Source of the DNA: a virus
Virus record (IMG/VR): IMGVR_UViG_3300025133_000333
Coordinates: 1 to 36,016 of that record
Strand: one strand, 5' to 3'
Length of the DNA stretch: 36,016 nt
Both the position numbers and the translations under genes were made by a program. The notes below the pieces were generated by a model. It saw only the letters and a program-made list of their open reading frames with translations. It did no database searches and was not told where the DNA came from. This document shows, piece after piece, positions 9,489 through 20,158 of this stretch; the first letter of the stretch is position 1, and each line of letters opens with the position of its first letter.

Positions 9489-12400
9489 TATGTTTGATTT
9501 AAGATGTCGTCTGAATAAATTCTCAGAGTAGTATCGTATTTTATGTTATTAACCCTAAGATAACCTTGTATTTTAGCCTCTGTGTTAACAGCACTTACGT
9601 GAGCTTGTATATGTAGTAGTTTTATCCCCGTCTCTACACCTCCCGCTTCTATACCTGCGTCGAGGTCTCTTGTCTGGGTATTTTCACTGAACGTTAAAAC
9701 AGTACCGTCGGTCAACGATTGAGGGCTACTGAGTTGAATAACACTTGAACTTGAAGTGCCTTTTAAAAATGTGTAATCCTCAAGTCCTGATCCCACAATC
9801 CCATTACCTGTTACTTTTTGATTAGGCAAGAGACTACGCGTGTTGCCAGTTACCGTTACGTTAACAGTATCACTAGTATTTCCATCAACTGTAATAGATT
9901 TTGTTTTAAGACCTCCAACCATATCCTTCCACTCCACCCCGGTTTGTATAGCTGTTATATCATTTTCTCCACCAGCTTTAGTCACTTTAACCTCAAAAGG
10001 TTTAACAGACGCATTATTAGATATAAAATGTACCTGATCCCCATCTGCTAAAGCAACCTCTAAAGCGTTACTTATAGTTACTATATTACGCTCTACCCTA
10101 ACTACTTTAGTTAAATGTTTTATGGCATTAAAATCACTTTGCGTTTGTCCAAAAGGATTTATAACATACATACCAGCAACAACGTTTTTGGGTATATATT
10201 TTAAAACTAACCTCGTGCTACTAACAGCTTGCGTACCCTGTACGTTAGCGCGTTCTTCTGTAAAGTTACCAAAAGAACCTCCGCCATCCTTTAAACTAGA
10301 TCTTATCACAGTGTCTTCTACACTAGCATTTCCAGCGTGATCGTATGGTTTCACATCTATAGTAGCAGTCTTTATACCGCGTTGGATAATACTTAAATCT
10401 CCTGGTTGAGTAGGACACTGATCACTTATAACTGTAGTCGCGCCGTCTATTGGACCCCCATCTATAGTGACATCATATCTAGTTTTTACCACTACCCTAG
10501 GAATCATTATATCGTGATATGAAACCCCAGTATTTGGTATAGCACCTTGTATAAAAGTGGTCTCTGTCTGAAACGCGTCTGTCACAAAATTGTAATAACC
10601 ATAAGTACTTGCTGTAACACCGCTATCTACACTTATTTTCTTTTGCAGGTGTAAATTGTAATTTGATCCAATATCGCCATAAACCTCTATCTTTCCACTT
10701 CCACCTTGACTATCATAAGAGTTGGGACTCACTTTAACTACTGATATAAACCCAGCGTCTTCTCCATCTGGTCCATCACCAGGTGGTAAATCAGGGGTTA
10801 TTATATCGTGGACTATTATAGCTCTGTGACCTAGACCGCAGAAATCTTCTGGATCATTTATTAAACCACCATTTTGAGGTGGGGTATAATATAGATGTAC
10901 CGTGAACTCGGTTTTCAACCCGCTTGTAGTGACTTCATCTATAGAATGTGTGTAGCAACCAGAGTATTCACCTAGATTTTCCCACTTAACACTTACTTGT
11001 CCATAATAATGAGGTGCTATTCGCTCAAACTTAATCCTAGCAACTTCACTTGTAACCCCATCGGGGACTGTACCAGAGTGTTGGTTCACCGGTCCACTTT
11101 GTACTGATCCCTCATATAATGGGGCGTCTGCAATAAGTACTGTTTCAAGTATATCATCTCCAGCAACGTTTTCGACATCAGGTGATAATTGAAGATCTTC
11201 ATTACGTGCATATAAGGAGAGTAAACAGGTTTTCCTCTGGGGCTCAGTCGGAGTACCTGCCTTTATATCTATATCCACTCCGTAACTAACATTAGACTCA
11301 GGCCACGCTTCTCCTCCCTTAAATTTAACCGCTACTTTAACCGTATTTCCAGGGTCACCAGGCGTACCGTTATCTGAAAAAGTTATTGTATCAATATCTC
11401 CTTGGTATTGGTTAGCCCCAGTAGCACCCACGTTAGCACTACCTTCATTCGTGTATACATTCCCATTTGCGGTAGCTCCTTCTATTAGTAAATTCTCCGC
11501 ATGTAAAGGATAATTCCCAACAGGAGATACAGTAAATTCTACAATTTCTCCACCTTCATCGATCTGTTCTCCTCCTAATTTTACAAAAGAAGTAACACTA
11601 CTTGTAAATAACCCAGCTTCAGTAGTTGAAACAGCCGTAGTATCCCAAGCTGAAAAATTAGCGCTCGAGACGTTAATAGTTACGAGACCTGTATAACCGC
11701 TGTCGCTATGTGTCATAGTGGCACTACCTATACCCTGCGCTGTCATATCGCCCTTATTGTTTAATAGTATGTCGGAATCACCATCGCCCATAGCTTCTCC
11801 CGTAGGTGTGCCAAACCATTTACCTTCCTTTTCTATAAACTCTATCTCTCCACACGTTTGTAGATTAGTTGCTATGTTATCTACATACCAACCTGTTTTA
11901 GACTCAAGGTTGAAGTATTCTCCATCATAGGAATTCGCTGTAGTTATACCACCTACTCCCTCACTATAATCACCATTATACCAGTCTACGCTTTCGGTAT
12001 CAAATGCCGTAACTCGAGCTTGAGTTCCTTCATAGTTTATTGTAGTGAAGTTCTTGACCGTATTAGGCGTTTTATTAAATATTGTAGTTATATCGGAATT
12101 GTACGGTGAACCATAGAAGTTGTTTCTATCTACACTTTCATCATCGTGTTCATATATGTGCCCTTTATCAAAAGTATAGTAGCTGTTGTTTATACTTAAA
12201 CCGCTCTGTGGTATAAAAGACTTAAAGCTAACCCACCCCTTAGATCTCTCACTGTAAGATATTGTAGTTGCATCATGCCCAGTCTCTTGAGTTTCAGTTA
12301 ATTTTTTAGATATAGTTAAATTGTATTCACCTTTCTTCTCATCATGAGTACCTAAAGCTCTCCATACATAATCAGGTGTCGAACTATCCGTTGACCTCAT

Positions 12401-15400
12401 TTTATCCGAGAAGTAATCCCTCATTCCTAGTTTGGAAATCGAACGCACTCCTTCTCCAGATATAGCTAAAACTTGCCCACGTATCGCGTCAGTAAAATAC
12501 ACTTGCGTTGGAGTAGCTACCATAGACTCAGGATTAGTAGATATACCCCAATCCCCTTGGTACGGAGTTACATCTCCCACAACTGCGTTACTAGCCACGA
12601 CCTGTGGTTTACCATCAGCGTTATACAAAGCATCTTTATTAGTTTGTGCTCGTAAGATTTTATCTTCACAAAACATAACCAATCTAGTATCCCTATTTAA
12701 CAAAGCTTGGATGCTGCCATAACTAGGGTTTAAATCCTTAGTTATAGCTTCTGCCATTATGAATTGGTTAGTGTTATTAACCCCTACAGTGGAATTGTAT
12801 ATACCAGACCATATAAGACCATGCTTCCTTCTTTCCTCTTGAACTGGTTCAGCGATAACTGTAGATGCTTTAACCCCGTTATCCATTTGCGGAGCGTTAT
12901 AGTCATCTCGTATTCTATCTGACTCTACTCCATTACCAAAAGTCCAACAGTTGTTCCAATCCAACACATGACCCCTGTTATGGATTGAGGTGTCAAAATC
13001 GGATCGTTCACCTCTAACGCGAAGACTATCCGTTGGGTTTGCCGATCCAGCCCCTTGTAAACCTCCCACCAGCTTTAGTGTAAGAGAATAGTTATCCCGT
13101 TTCGTAAATACGACTAGTTGATTTGCATCAACTGCGTAGTACTCTGGAATAGCAGGGGTGAACTTAATTCTATTATACTGATCCCACTCTGTTATTGTAA
13201 ACTTATTGTCACCTAGACTAACAGCGTTTTCGCCTGTCACGCTGCCATCTTGAAGAGATAATGTAAATGTAGATCCTATAGGTAGTAATTCTTCGTTAGT
13301 GTTTATATTAAGATCTAGTGGAATTAAACCGCTAGCTTGGTAGTATATATCTAGTTCAACTGATTCTTTAGGTTCGGTTTCCCAAACAGCAGGATTGTCT
13401 GTAAAGTTACCGCTATCAACAGTGCTATCAAAGAAAGGTGCCATAATTTGTATATGATCCGTCTTACTCATACCAGGTAATACCTCTCCACCGTTTCCAG
13501 CTCCATCATGTTGGAGCGCTCTTCGATAGTCGTCATGATCAGAATCTGGTCCACCTTCATTTGCCGGTTTAGTTCCTCGTATAGGATTGTATCCACTGAG
13601 AGAATCAGGGCCCATGCCTATGCCAGGTTCTACGCATATAGTCCAACGCTGGCGAAAGTTGTATTTCTCAAATTGGGAGTTATTGCCTGAGCCTTTATAA
13701 TTACGAATCCCATATACTCCAGTATACCTAGTGGAACCTGCGTCATACACTCCAGAATTATACCCCTGCTCCATACCTATCGTGTTTTGATAACTAACCC
13801 AATCGCCTTCGTAATCAGGGTACCATCCATATACGATATTATAGTTATTTGGATCAGTTCCACCAGAGTCAGCAAAAGACATAGGAGCTTCACCATCGTC
13901 TGAACTAGCTGGATAAACTCCACCTGTAGGATGTGGCCTATCTGTAACCTTGTATAAAACCTTGTCTGGGTCTCTAGTAAATCTAAATCTAGTTCCAGGC
14001 GTGGTTAACTGCTCTATGAACTTCCAAGCTTTAAATTTCTCTGGATTACCCGTTTCAGTAAAATCTTGAAGTCGATATGTTATATCGGTATCGTCAGGTA
14101 GATTACCACTTCCATCATACGTGGAAGTGAAAGTACTCCAAGATATATCCATAAACGATTTTGTGGGATTTGTTTCCCATATACCTCTACTAGGTTGGCC
14201 TTTTCCACTCACAGAATTACCTAAATAATATTCACCAATACCACCATCGTCTTCTGCGTCATCATTACCGTTATCGGTCCACCCATCCCATTGGTTTGAG
14301 TTTAAAGATCCGCACCCAAATCTCCCGGGTCTATTTGTATTTTTACCACTATAACTAAAAACGGTACCGCAGTCTATAAAGAAGTTACCCGCGCCTCTCA
14401 TACCCTCCCAAAACTCTTCAGCTGCCCCAAATCCACCCGCTTGCTCGTCGTTAATAGCTAGTATAGGATTTTTATTAATATCGTTAGTCGTAACCTGCCA
14501 TGCTTCACTTGATGTGCTTGTGTCTGAACTCGCTCCTCCCCATCTATATATGTCTCCTCCTTCCGTGTCCACGTGATGAGGCCACTCTGTGGGATGTTGT
14601 GGTAATCCTTGGCCACTATAATCACTAGAGCCAGAGTTAACCTTCATGTAAGACCCTAATTTTGCCGCGCCATCTGATGTCACGCTGTTAGTTGCATAAC
14701 CATTATTGTGGAGATAACTAAGAGACCATTGATCACTCACCACCCATTGCTGTGGATTATAGGTAAGTACGTAGCTTTCTAATAACGTGTCTTTATATAT
14801 TTTAACAAAAAACCTACCATCAAATTCAGGTTTGTTTTTTACTTTACCCTCAAAAAGAGTTACCCGTAGATCGTCTATAGAGCTAGCAAAAGAGTTATCA
14901 GTACTCGTAAATAGAATATCAACTCCAAGTTTATCTTTTAAAGTTATCTTATAGACACTTCCGTCTAACGCGATTTTTGAAATCGCATATTCTTTAGATT
15001 GCTCCCCACCTCCGTAGAAAATGAGACTCATATTCTCAGGAGTGTCAAGTAAGAAATCCGCCCCAAAAGAATTGTTAAAAGCTGTTTCTTCTATAGTTAT
15101 AGCGCTACCATCTAACACAGGGAACCCGTAGTTACTATTTCCAATCTGCTCGTCGTTGTTAAACACCGTGCCGATTGAATCTTTATCCATTTTGATAAAA
15201 TCCGGAGCTTCACTTTCTATAGCTAAAACTTTATATCTAGCGTTTTCTTTAACTTCAGTTTCACTACCATGAGCTTTTTTAAGTTCCAAAAAAGTCTCTT
15301 CGTCAATCTTATTTCTATCTGATGAAGGGAAAGACAACCATATGTTTCCATCCCACGCATCATACCATCTATCCATGGATAACGTGTGGTAGTCGATAGA

Positions 15401-17560
15401 CGTCTCTTTAATATAGTATGTGTAATACTTAGCCCAACTTGGTATATCAGTGCTAGATTTTAATCGGCAATCTAATCTATTCCTTCTACCGCATACTTTT
15501 TTAGGCACTCTTATAGAAGACTTCTCGTGTGTTAATACTGGAGTCTCTCGACCATACCCATCGCTAAACACCACTCCCACTTGATACGTGCGGAGAGACT
15601 TAACAGAGGGTAAAGCTGGGTCTGAGGTTACATCCGATAATTTATCTGACACTAAACCCACCGCTATAATAGGGTCTTTGGTTACAGTATAGTTTTGTAC
15701 ATAATTACCGTATATAAGTCTATTAGCGCTTATCTCTTGAGCTAATGCTTTTCTAGGAACATTGTCCCACGGTCTAAGGAGTTGGTTAGACGGCACGACC
15801 GCATGCACCATGTCTGTCTCTAATTCATACTCACCCCTCCCTAAATGCAGAGGAGCTTTCCCCTCGAGGTTTGGCCAAATAGGAGTTTTATCAGACTGCT
15901 TCGCAGTTTTCACTGTATATACAGTTGGATTATTAGTTTCCTTATATAACAGATCTATCTCTACTACATCTTTTGGCATAGAGTACTTATCACCATGGTA
16001 ACCCTTTAGTAATAAACTCCTGATTTGATTAACCATACCAAAGTTGTAACCCTTCTTTGGAAGATACTCATATGGGGCGGGTAAAAAAGCTATACGCGAC
16101 CAGGGTGCAAAAGTAGAATATTCTCCATCTTGATACTTATATCTGTAAGAAAATCTAGGAAGTTTAAACTCAAATAACGGATCCGCTTGTTCTAGTCTAA
16201 CGTGGTAATCTTGTGTTATACCTACAACATTAGGCGTTGCTGATAAAATACTTAGTTCAAACCCCGTTGAGAAAAGATTATTTGGACCTTGTACGTTCGA
16301 TGCTATAACTTTAGCTCTAACATCATAACTAGTAAAGGTCGTGGGAAGTTCGGTGTCTCCGGTATTGACAAAAAGTAATACATCTCCTTCACGGAAGTCC
16401 ATTAAAGTGTCAAAAGAGATACTTTGTGTATCTTCGTCGCTAAACGTATGTGAAGATATAGTAGTGTAAGCGGGATTTTCAACCCCATCGCTATCAACGC
16501 GCGATGCGTTTGTTCTATACATCTCCAACTCTAAAGGTTGCGTAGGAGCTTTCTTTATAACTGTTACATGACTTTCATCTACATAAACCGGAGTTATATC
16601 GTCATCAACGCCAAGGTCGTCGTAAACACCATGAGCAACTTTAAGATTATCACTCTCGTCTTCTACAACAAGTCTAGTGTGAAAGTACGGGGTATCGCCA
16701 ATAAATATATTACCCTCGTTGTTTGCAATAACATCAACAACACCACCAGTACCTGCAATACACCTAGGTATATTTATTTTCTTTGGTTCAGTATTGTTAT
16801 CTGTCCAATATATAGAATCCTCTAGTATGTTTATACCAGTTATGATAACGTGTTTAGAGAAATTTAAAACCCTTGGAGCTTTAAACGTTATGTCATCTCC
16901 ATCTGATATTGTAAGAGACTTGCTAAGGTTGTACGTTCTTTTACTATCTGAGTAACCTAGACCCGTGACTAATACTTTATCTGCCTCAGTAACATTGTAA
17001 GTAGCTCCGTTAGCTACAGTTTTATTTAAGATAGTTATTGTATCTCCTGTGTGATTGGTAAACGTACCCTCCACCCACATATCTTTCCTTATACCTGTAA
17101 TATCCGTGCTGTTTGAAGCACCTAAGTCGACTTGAACCTCGCTGGAATTCGTTATGTTAGCATATACAGTCGTTTTAACACTATATATATCTACGAAAAC
17201 ATATTTATGCTTCTTGGTTAAAGCATTATATTCTAGTATATAATCTTTACGTGTAGAGTTATAGCCACCAGCATCAGATAAGGTACCAGCGTCTATAAAA
17301 TAGTAGATCTTATCTCTATCGACCGCGCTAATAGAAGCCACGCAGGTGCTGTTGTCTGCTACGTCGTAAACACCAGTGGCAGCCGCCATGGAATTGTGTT
17401 TAGCGTTTCCTAGTAAAGTCTGCACTGAGCCTACATCTGATCCGTCTGATGTTGCAATCTGAATATTTAAAGCGTCTCTATATTGACCATCAGGGATAAG
17501 GCGTTCGTCCATATCCTTGTTCATTATGGCTTTAGAAAAAACGTTTTTTAACTCTGCCAT
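9488..17560 (-). CDS. Giant tail protein, nozzle-like with long beta-rich extension (2690 aa)
   Basis: The N-terminus (residues 8-45) contains the run NKDMDERLIPDGQYRDALNI followed by a DGSDVGS segment, which I associate with large podovirus tail structural proteins in marine phages. Other landmarks are a PRFSYRYKYQDGEYS segment near residue 460, SANRLIYGNYVQNYT near 610, and a propeller-like stretch near 1620-1720 that contains MFCEDKIL (M at 1629), DWGISTNPES and GMRDYFSDKM. These suggest beta-propeller blades like those of T7 gp12/P22 gp10-type nozzle or tail-hub proteins. From about 1800 onward the chain is Gly/Thr/Asp/Asn-rich and beta-dominated, looking like stacked Ig-like or receptor-binding modules. 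It begins 3 bp after the connector-like gene and ends in a TAATG overlap. It is several times larger than T7 gp12 (about 800 aa), so nozzle and fibre functions may be fused. The role is inferred from sequence resemblance and gene order. Confidence 0.75.
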   Translation of the reverse strand: MAELKNVFSKAIMNKDMDERLIPDGQYRDALNIQIATSDGSDVGSVQTLLGNAKHNSMAAATGVYDVADNSTCVASISAVDRDKIYYFIDAGTLSDAGGYNSTRKDYILEYNALTKKHKYVFVDIYSVKTTVYANITNSSEVQVDLGASNSTDITGIRKDMWVEGTFTNHTGDTITILNKTVANGATYNVTEADKVLVTGLGYSDSKRTYNLSKSLTISDGDDITFKAPRVLNFSKHVIITGINILEDSIYWTDNNTEPKKINIPRCIAGTGGVVDVIANNEGNIFIGDTPYFHTRLVVEDESDNLKVAHGVYDDLGVDDDITPVYVDESHVTVIKKAPTQPLELEMYRTNASRVDSDGVENPAYTTISSHTFSDEDTQSISFDTLMDFREGDVLLFVNTGDTELPTTFTSYDVRAKVIASNVQGPNNLFSTGFELSILSATPNVVGITQDYHVRLEQADPLFEFKLPRFSYRYKYQDGEYSTFAPWSRIAFLPAPYEYLPKKGYNFGMVNQIRSLLLKGYHGDKYSMPKDVVEIDLLYKETNNPTVYTVKTAKQSDKTPIWPNLEGKAPLHLGRGEYELETDMVHAVVPSNQLLRPWDNVPRKALAQEISANRLIYGNYVQNYTVTKDPIIAVGLVSDKLSDVTSDPALPSVKSLRTYQVGVVFSDGYGRETPVLTHEKSSIRVPKKVCGRRNRLDCRLKSSTDIPSWAKYYTYYIKETSIDYHTLSMDRWYDAWDGNIWLSFPSSDRNKIDEETFLELKKAHGSETEVKENARYKVLAIESEAPDFIKMDKDSIGTVFNNDEQIGNSNYGFPVLDGSAITIEETAFNNSFGADFLLDTPENMSLIFYGGGEQSKEYAISKIALDGSVYKITLKDKLGVDILFTSTDNSFASSIDDLRVTLFEGKVKNKPEFDGRFFVKIYKDTLLESYVLTYNPQQWVVSDQWSLSYLHNNGYATNSVTSDGAAKLGSYMKVNSGSSDYSGQGLPQHPTEWPHHVDTEGGDIYRWGGASSDTSTSSEAWQVTTNDINKNPILAINDEQAGGFGAAEEFWEGMRGAGNFFIDCGTVFSYSGKNTNRPGRFGCGSLNSNQWDGWTDNGNDDAEDDGGIGEYYLGNSVSGKGQPSRGIWETNPTKSFMDISWSTFTSTYDGSGNLPDDTDITYRLQDFTETGNPEKFKAWKFIEQLTTPGTRFRFTRDPDKVLYKVTDRPHPTGGVYPASSDDGEAPMSFADSGGTDPNNYNIVYGWYPDYEGDWVSYQNTIGMEQGYNSGVYDAGSTRYTGVYGIRNYKGSGNNSQFEKYNFRQRWTICVEPGIGMGPDSLSGYNPIRGTKPANEGGPDSDHDDYRRALQHDGAGNGGEVLPGMSKTDHIQIMAPFFDSTVDSGNFTDNPAVWETEPKESVELDIYYQASGLIPLDLNINTNEELLPIGSTFTLSLQDGSVTGENAVSLGDNKFTITEWDQYNRIKFTPAIPEYYAVDANQLVVFTKRDNYSLTLKLVGGLQGAGSANPTDSLRVRGERSDFDTSIHNRGHVLDWNNCWTFGNGVESDRIRDDYNAPQMDNGVKASTVIAEPVQEERRKHGLIWSGIYNSTVGVNNTNQFIMAEAITKDLNPSYGSIQALLNRDTRLVMFCEDKILRAQTNKDALYNADGKPQVVASNAVVGDVTPYQGDWGISTNPESMVATPTQVYFTDAIRGQVLAISGEGVRSISKLGMRDYFSDKMRSTDSSTPDYVWRALGTHDEKKGEYNLTISKKLTETQETGHDATTISYSERSKGWVSFKSFIPQSGLSINNSYYTFDKGHIYEHDDESVDRNNFYGSPYNSDITTIFNKTPNTVKNFTTINYEGTQARVTAFDTESVDWYNGDYSEGVGGITTANSYDGEYFNLESKTGWYVDNIATNLQTCGEIEFIEKEGKWFGTPTGEAMGDGDSDILLNNKGDMTAQGIGSATMTHSDSGYTGLVTINVSSANFSAWDTTAVSTTEAGLFTSSVTSFVKLGGEQIDEGGEIVEFTVSPVGNYPLHAENLLIEGATANGNVYTNEGSANVGATGANQYQGDIDTITFSDNGTPGDPGNTVKVAVKFKGGEAWPESNVSYGVDIDIKAGTPTEPQRKTCLLSLYARNEDLQLSPDVENVAGDDILETVLIADAPLYEGSVQSGPVNQHSGTVPDGVTSEVARIKFERIAPHYYGQVSVKWENLGEYSGCYTHSIDEVTTSGLKTEFTVHLYYTPPQNGGLINDPEDFCGLGHRAIIVHDIITPDLPPGDGPDGEDAGFISVVKVSPNSYDSQGGSGKIEVYGDIGSNYNLHLQKKISVDSGVTASTYGYYNFVTDAFQTETTFIQGAIPNTGVSYHDIMIPRVVVKTRYDVTIDGGPIDGATTVISDQCPTQPGDLSIIQRGIKTATIDVKPYDHAGNASVEDTVIRSSLKDGGGSFGNFTEERANVQGTQAVSSTRLVLKYIPKNVVAGMYVINPFGQTQSDFNAIKHLTKVVRVERNIVTISNALEVALADGDQVHFISNNASVKPFEVKVTKAGGENDITAIQTGVEWKDMVGGLKTKSITVDGNTSDTVNVTVTGNTRSLLPNQKVTGNGIVGSGLEDYTFLKGTSSSSVIQLSSPQSLTDGTVLTFSENTQTRDLDAGIEAGGVETGIKLLHIQAHVSAVNTEAKIQGYLRVNNIKYDTTLRIYSDDILNQT

Positions 17561-17563
17561 ATT

Positions 17564-18496
17564 TTAGTGTTTAATCATTTTAGAGTTGCCTCTAAGTACT
17601 TGAGTTAGTTCCTCTAATTTAATATTAGATAGTCTTATTTTAGCTTTCCTTGTTTCAGCAAACCTCTCTCTTTTAAGTTGCGCTAACAACCCACCAGGAG
17701 TATCTTTTTTGGCAAGCAGCACTCCGTACAATATATGTTTGTATATGGCTTCTTCCGCAAGTTTGGGCACTAAACTGTTAGCGAGATTAATACCACCGTT
17801 ACTTGTAGAAGAAACACCGTCACTAATATATCTCAATACAAGAGTTTTACCGCTCATGTTAGAACTAAAATGAAATTTACCTTGAGCCTCATCTATAAAG
17901 AAAGTTCCATTAGCTTGAGCATATTGAGGGTCAATCCCGTGTCTACCACCCACTAAGTTACCATACTCATCATCTACATTGTCGGCATCAGTAGAACCAA
18001 TATCCGTGGCTGATTGCGCTTTATAACTAGCCCAAGTATCAGAACTGAAGTTACCATCAGAATCCGCTGTTGTTCTGGCTAAGTCATCGTCCACATCTAC
18101 ATCAAACCCACCGTATAACTCTACAGACTCATCTACGTTAAAAGCATTAGATGTTTTATTCGTTGGATATAAAACTCTCTCTATACCATTTCCATCACTC
18201 CAACCTAGTTTAACATAGTTGACGTAGTCTAAAGGCATAACTAGCACTAAAGAAGACGGCACTTCTACCTCCCAGTCTTTGGTTGACCTAAACGTGTCGT
18301 AACTTAACTCCTGTAACCCTCGTATAGCGTGAAACGTTATGTCATTTAAAATTACATTTTCACACAACTTTCCTTGACCTACGTATGTAGCGGCAAAAGA
18401 GTCTATAATCTCAGTTAGAGGTATATATCTATAATTACCAAAGTCTGGAGTTGTGTTATCGTAATACGCTTCAGGTTCTGATCTTAATATCCCCAT
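17564..18496 (-). CDS. Putative head-tail connector / tail tube A-like protein
   Basis: The 310-aa protein has an N-terminal helical part with a FHAIRGLQELSYDT segment (about residues 56-69), a central Asp/Ser/Gly-rich loop (about 130-195) that is probably exposed, a beta segment (FFIDEAQGKFHFSS), and a basic C-terminal helix rich in Lys/Arg/Glu. Its position between the head module and the giant nozzle-like protein is where podoviruses encode gp11/gp4-type adaptors joining portal and tail. The upstream gene ends 4 bp before its start, and the leader is A-rich (AAAAAATATAAATAG). The adaptor role is inferred from order, size and secondary-structure impression. Confidence 0.6.
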   Translation of the reverse strand: MGILRSEPEAYYDNTTPDFGNYRYIPLTEIIDSFAATYVGQGKLCENVILNDITFHAIRGLQELSYDTFRSTKDWEVEVPSSLVLVMPLDYVNYVKLGWSDGNGIERVLYPTNKTSNAFNVDESVELYGGFDVDVDDDLARTTADSDGNFSSDTWASYKAQSATDIGSTDADNVDDEYGNLVGGRHGIDPQYAQANGTFFIDEAQGKFHFSSNMSGKTLVLRYISDGVSSTSNGGINLANSLVPKLAEEAIYKHILYGVLLAKKDTPGGLLAQLKRERFAETRKAKIRLSNIKLEELTQVLRGNSKMIKH

Positions 18497-18500
18497 CTAT

Positions 18501-19241
18501 TTATATTTTTTGAATTTGCTGGTCAGCTGAACTCATTTGGGTTGCTGTTTGAGCAAGTCCCACTTTGTTCATTACTATACCTGCTAATGTGAGTATATTG
18601 TAAACTAAGTTATCCTCTTCTGATCTATGTAAATCAAAATCTACAGAAGCGTTAGAATTATAAAGAGCTTTTTTATTAGCGCCAACAACGACATACGCCC
18701 ATTCAACAACACGTGGTGCTACGAAGTATTCCGCATCAACACCGCTTGTTTCTGGAGCTACGTCCCCAGCGTACACCTGTATGTCATTACCATCCGTCCT
18801 ACTGTCAGTGTAAATTGGCGCTCGGCCAGCTGTAGTAGCCATATGTCTAGCTGAATTTTTTAGTCGCTGAGCTTCAAACACGTTCACTTTTTGACATGGT
18901 TCATTACCTGATAACACCATGCCCACTTGAAATACATCTCTAACTACACCGTCTATAGTTATCTGTGTAAGGAAAGTGGTGCCACCTGTTACTGCGCCTA
19001 TAGAGCTAAAGGGACTTAATTTTCTATCAAGCAACTCGTCTAAATTCTCCTCATCCACCTCGTTAGTTCTATCTTCTTCAGTTCTGTTTCTTTGGTTTTT
19101 GGCATAAAAATAAGATTCAAATATACTCATTTGAGCCTGGTTTGCCAATAAGTTAAACTCTTGTGGAGTTACGTAACCCCTTTGCTCTTTGTTAGCAAGG
19201 GTTAAAACTCTCTGATATATAGTGTCTACACTTATTGCCAT
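18501..19241 (-). CDS. Putative tail adaptor / structural protein (246 aa)
   Basis: The chosen start is the ATG at 19241 (MAISVDTIYQRVL), preceded by an A-rich leader (CTACAAAAAAAGAATT). The frame is open further upstream to 19292, but the extra 17 residues (MVMQLPFGWLQ...) look unlike the rest. The N-terminal segment with KEQRGYVTPQEFNLLANQAQ (residues 19-38) followed by a Phe/Tyr-rich helix recurs in marine phage structural blocks. The C-terminal third (DFDLHRSEEDNLVYNILTLAG) is helical. It sits directly before the connector-like gene in an operon with 4-bp spacing, so I infer a head-tail joining component. No enzymatic motif is visible. Confidence 0.6.
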   Translation of the reverse strand: MAISVDTIYQRVLTLANKEQRGYVTPQEFNLLANQAQMSIFESYFYAKNQRNRTEEDRTNEVDEENLDELLDRKLSPFSSIGAVTGGTTFLTQITIDGVVRDVFQVGMVLSGNEPCQKVNVFEAQRLKNSARHMATTAGRAPIYTDSRTDGNDIQVYAGDVAPETSGVDAEYFVAPRVVEWAYVVVGANKKALYNSNASVDFDLHRSEEDNLVYNILTLAGIVMNKVGLAQTATQMSSADQQIQKI

Positions 19242-19298
19242 AATTCTTTTTTTGTAGTTTTGCAACCACCCAAAGGGCAGTTGCATCACCATTGATTA

Positions 19299-20126
19299 TT
19301 AATTTAATCGTTTTTCTATGTTGGAGTATATCTCCATTCCCTCATCAGTTTTAAACCACTGAGCTAAAGCCGAGTATGGATGTTCGTCAAAAGGAACAGT
19401 CATTAACTTTCGGTCATTGTTTCCCCAATTAAAAGTTCTTTGGTCAGAGGATAGCTTTATAATCCCTAGCTCCACAGCTTTGATACCGAAGTTCCTAAGC
19501 ATCACATTATCGTCATTAACGAGTTCTAAGAACAGTTTAGGGTTCCTCTTAGCGTATAGCAACAGATCACGTTTAAGCTCCTTAGAACTCATCCCTGATA
19601 CCTTAGAACCAATCTCAACCCTCATAACAGCCTCTGCCATGTCTATATCTAAACTTTGAGCAGCGTTTAGAGCTTGAATCTCTAGTTCTATTAAATCTAT
19701 TTCACTAGCAGCTCGAACCGCTGGCTTATACTCTACGTATTTCATACCCAAACCTGGGTGGTATAGAGATAGCAGTTTTTGTAACGTTTGTTTATTTTTA
19801 GGAACAAAAAGTACCCCGTCTCTAAAAGTAATGTGTCCTAGTCTTTGATCACCTTTCATTTCATCCACGAAGGGTGTTCTTTGATTTTTACAGTACTTAA
19901 GTTCTCTTTCATAACCTTTATCTTCATCAAAGTAGTATATACCTGATGATCTTAAAGTGTGAGATAACGCAGCTCCATTTTTTAAAATATACCGTCTATC
20001 TTTCATTTCCCAAACGTCTTTTTTGGGTAATGGTTTTTCATAGTGTTGGACTGGAGTTTCCTCTAGCACAACAGTTTCCATTTGAGGTTCTTGAACCTCT
20101 AGTGTTTTTGTTTTCTTTTTAGCCAT
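19299..20126 (-). CDS. Conserved-type phage structural-module protein of unknown role (275 aa)
   Basis: The protein starts with a Lys/Thr/Glu low-complexity tail (residues 1-38), then a mixed alpha/beta part with several Tyr/Arg residues (WEMKDRRYILKNG) and a helical Leu-rich C-terminal half. It contains no recognised catalytic motif and no membrane segment. It is the first gene after the intrinsic terminator that follows the capsid gene, and its start is preceded by an A/T micro-repeat (TAATA units, 20126-20150) rather than a Shine-Dalgarno. A role in the virion or its assembly is inferred from position alone. Confidence 0.65.
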   Translation of the reverse strand: MAKKKTKTLEVQEPQMETVVLEETPVQHYEKPLPKKDVWEMKDRRYILKNGAALSHTLRSSGIYYFDEDKGYERELKYCKNQRTPFVDEMKGDQRLGHITFRDGVLFVPKNKQTLQKLLSLYHPGLGMKYVEYKPAVRAASEIDLIELEIQALNAAQSLDIDMAEAVMRVEIGSKVSGMSSKELKRDLLLYAKRNPKLFLELVNDDNVMLRNFGIKAVELGIIKLSSDQRTFNWGNNDRKLMTVPFDEHPYSALAQWFKTDEGMEIYSNIEKRLN

Positions 20127-20150
20127 AATATAATATAATATAATAAATAA
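20126..20150 (-). repeat. TAATA micro-repeat leader before the 275-aa gene
   Basis: Tandem copies of a TAATA unit run directly up to the ATG of the 275-aa gene. The stretch is unstructured and A/T only, and occupies the place where a ribosome binding site would be expected, as is usual for Bacteroidetes-type initiation. Confidence 0.5.
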
Positions 20151-20158
20151 TAAAAGTT

